The notes beneath the pieces were generated by a model, which saw only the letters and a program-made list of their open reading frames with translations, did not search any database and was not told where the DNA came from. Made by a program: the position numbers and the translations under genes. DNA of 7,487 nucleotides from Candidatus Fermentibacterota bacterium (GTDB lineage Bacteria > Fermentibacterota > Fermentibacteria > Fermentibacterales > Fermentibacteraceae): contig JAAYTY010000020.1 in the NCBI GenBank assembly GCA_012523605.1, positions 1 to 7,487 on the forward strand. Reading direction: 5' to 3'. Shown here one piece after another: positions 5,505 to 7,487 of the stretch; the first letter of the stretch is position 1; the number at the start of each line of letters is the position of its first letter.

Positions 5505-7487
5505 ATGACTGTCGCCACATTCCTGTTCACCGATATCGAGGGCTCGACCGTCAAGTGGCAGTCCTACGAGAAATCCATGCCGTCGGCATTGGAGAAGCAT
5601 GACTCCGTCGTCAGAGCCTCCGTGGATCTGCACGGCGGGAGGGTCTTCAAGCACACCGGCGACGGCATCATCGCCCGTTTCGACAACGGACGCGCGCTCG
5701 AATGCTCCATCGCGGTCCAGGAAGCCCTCGAGGAGTGCGACTGGACAGGGATAGGAGGCCTGCGCCTGAGGATCTGCGTTTTTCGCGGGGAGGCCGGAGA
5801 GAGGGATGGGGATTTCTTCGGGCCTGCGCTCAACGGTGCGGCCCGGATGCTCTCCGCCGCATGGGGAGGCCAGGTGCTGGTCAACGAGGAAGCCGCGGCC
5901 TTCGAGCGCCTGCCGGAGGATGCCTCGCTGGATGACGCCGGAGTGCACCTCCTTCGCGACCTCTTCACACCCCAGCAGATCTTCATTCTGAAGCATCCCG
6001 CCATTCCATCGGAGTTCCCGGCGCTTAGAACCGTCACGAGCAGGCCGCAGAACCTTCCGGCTCAGCCCACGCCCTTTCTGGGCCGTGAACGGGAACTCGC
6101 GGACATTGCATCCATGCTGGCCGATCCCGCCTGCAGGCTTCTGACCATCCTGGCTCCGGGCGGCACCGGGAAGAGCCGCCTTGCCCTTCAGGCCGCGGCA
6201 GACTCGATCACGGCCTTCAGGCATGGCGTGTACTTCGTCCCGCTCGAGGACATCGAATCGGGCTCGATGATTCCTGGCAGGATCGCTTCCTCGATGTCCT
6301 TCAGGTTTTCGGGTGCGGTCGAGGAGGTGCAACAGCTCGCCGGTTTCATGGAGGGGCGGGAGGTGCTCCTCGTGCTCGACAACTTCGAGCACCTGTCGGG
6401 AGAATCGGCCGTGCTCTCCATGCTCCTGGGGAGGTGCAGAGATCTGAAGATCGCCGCCACATCGAGGCACAGGCTGAACCTGAGGGAGGAGCACGTCTTC
6501 GAGCTCGAAGGCATGGGACTCCCTTCGCCGGACGGCTCGGATCTGGAGCGGTCCGACGCTTCGGCTCTTCTTCTGGCGTCTGCGAAAAGGATCGTTCCGG
6601 GCTACGAACCGCAGAAGAAAGACAGGAAGGCCATATCAGCGATATGCAGGCTGCTGGAGGGAAACCCTCTCGCGATCGAGCTGGCCGCCTCATGGCTGAG
6701 GATCACTCCTCCAATTGAGCTCTATCGCGAACTCGAGAGCAGCCTCGACATCCTGAGCGAAGCCCCCTCCGACATGCCGGCAAGGCACAGGGGAATGGAG
6801 GCGGTGTTCCGGTACTCCTGGCGCCTGCTGGATCCCGTGGAACGGGATGCACTGGTCCGACTCTCGGTGATGTCCGGAACTTTCGACTCCGCGGCCGCCG
6901 CGGGGGTTTCCGGCTGCGATCCGGTGACTCTCAGGCGTCTCGTGGACCATTCTCTTCTCAGAAGCCGCAACCCGGGCCGCTTCGACATGCACTCTTTGGT
7001 AAGGACGTTCGCCCGGAGAAGACTCGCCGAGAAAGGCGAAGAACAGGAGGCGTGCAGCGAGAGACACGCGAGGTTCTTCGCAGGGAGGCTGGAAGAGTTC
7101 GCCGACGTGGACGGAACGGGCATGAACACCGGAAAGCTCGACGCGATCGAAGCGGACCTCCCGAATCACCTTCAGGCCTGGGAGCGGGCCGTCGCCCGCT
7201 GGAGTCCCGAAGACCAGTCCGTCTTCCAAACCTGGCTCAGCGCGTACTTCCAGATGCGCAGCAGGCTCGTTTCCGCGATCGACATCCTGGAGGCCAGGCT
7301 GGCCGCCGCGAGAAAGCGCCCCGAGTTCGAGGCCGGCGATCCCGATCATCGCAGACTCGTGGCCGGGCTGTTGAACAGGATGGGCACCTTCCAGACCATG
7401 CTGTCGAAGTGCAGCGAGGCTGAGGCGAGCCTGAACGAGTCGCTGCGGATCGCAAGGGAGCTTGGAAACGAGCTTCTGGAGGCCAAC
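5505..7487 (+). CDS. Class III nucleotide cyclase - STAND ATPase - TPR protein, cut by the window edge
   Basis: The first 661 residues of a large soluble signalling protein. Residues 1-165 are a class III adenylate/guanylate cyclase domain: FLFTDIEGST with metal ligand Asp10, KHTGDG with purine-specifying Lys49 and second metal ligand Asp53, DFFG with Asp103, and LNGAARM with the transition-state residues Asn110 and Arg114. All expected catalytic residues are present, and the Lys/Asp pair suggests ATP as substrate. A STAND NTPase follows: FLGRERE near 191, Walker A APGGTGKS (Lys223), Walker B VLLVLDN (Asp292), ATSR near 318, GNPLAIELAA near 386, a winged-helix region, and an MHSL motif near 495 equivalent to MHD. 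The end shows a TPR (NRMG... to ...ELGNELLEAN). Such proteins couple cyclase output or effector activity to ligand sensing by the repeats. The ATG at 5505 begins right at the conserved cyclase strand; a GGGAGGGA lies about 11 bases upstream. A C-terminal effector beyond the window cannot be excluded. Confidence 0.92.
   Translation, partial: MTVATFLFTDIEGSTVKWQSYEKSMPSALEKHDSVVRASVDLHGGRVFKHTGDGIIARFDNGRALECSIAVQEALEECDWTGIGGLRLRICVFRGEAGERDGDFFGPALNGAARMLSAAWGGQVLVNEEAAAFERLPEDASLDDAGVHLLRDLFTPQQIFILKHPAIPSEFPALRTVTSRPQNLPAQPTPFLGRERELADIASMLADPACRLLTILAPGGTGKSRLALQAAADSITAFRHGVYFVPLEDIESGSMIPGRIASSMSFRFSGAVEEVQQLAGFMEGREVLLVLDNFEHLSGESAVLSMLLGRCRDLKIAATSRHRLNLREEHVFELEGMGLPSPDGSDLERSDASALLLASAKRIVPGYEPQKKDRKAISAICRLLEGNPLAIELAASWLRITPPIELYRELESSLDILSEAPSDMPARHRGMEAVFRYSWRLLDPVERDALVRLSVMSGTFDSAAAAGVSGCDPVTLRRLVDHSLLRSRNPGRFDMHSLVRTFARRRLAEKGEEQEACSERHARFFAGRLEEFADVDGTGMNTGKLDAIEADLPNHLQAWERAVARWSPEDQSVFQTWLSAYFQMRSRLVSAIDILEARLAAARKRPEFEAGDPDHRRLVAGLLNRMGTFQTMLSKCSEAEASLNESLRIARELGNELLEAN

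Noticed and set aside
5016..6494. 503-residue minus-strand ORF antisense to the cyclase-STAND gene
   Set aside because: It is a frame shadow of a strongly supported plus-strand gene. Only its last ten codons (4983-5015), with their own ribosome site and promoter, are kept as the cysteine leader peptide.

Overview
The window reads as GC-rich bacterial chromosome. The likely source is an uncultured member of the FCB superphylum or a similar candidate phylum. This is inferred from the secreted Asp-box (BNR) protein with a C-terminal sorting-type tail, the high GC content, the frequent AGG arginine codons, and sigma70-like rather than Bacteroidota-type promoters. The taxonomic call is weak. I see no mobile element, CRISPR array, tRNA or rRNA.

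Layout from left to right. Positions 1-154 (minus) hold the N-terminal 51 residues of a peroxiredoxin that runs off the left edge; a possible 23-residue ORF lies just upstream of it. Positions 373-2583 (minus) encode a 736-residue exported Asp-box beta-propeller protein. A divergent intergenic region with a sigma70-like promoter and three copies of a 7-mer separates it from a class I SAM-dependent methyltransferase at 2782-3678 (plus). That methyltransferase resembles the mycobacterial phthiotriol/phenolphthiotriol dimycocerosate methyltransferase. It converges on a PLP-dependent cysteine synthase at 3858-4763 (minus). After about 740 bases without a conventional gene, positions 5505-7487 (plus) carry the first 661 codons of a class III nucleotide cyclase - STAND ATPase - TPR protein that runs off the right edge.

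The most notable element is the leader of the cysteine synthase gene on the minus strand. In transcription order it has a perfect TTGACA -35 box with a TATTCT -10 box, a Shine-Dalgarno sequence, a 10-residue ORF reading MAICCCGRTG (three consecutive cysteine codons), an 8-bp antiterminator partner beginning right after the stop codon, an 8-bp GC-rich terminator hairpin with a U run, and then the cysteine synthase gene. This is the expected architecture of a ribosome-mediated, cysteine-sensing transcription attenuator. A second cluster of four cysteine codons lies in another frame between the terminator and the synthase start and may be a further control layer or chance.

The other genes do not form an obvious pathway. 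The peroxiredoxin and cysteine synthase share a thiol/redox theme, but they are not in one operon.
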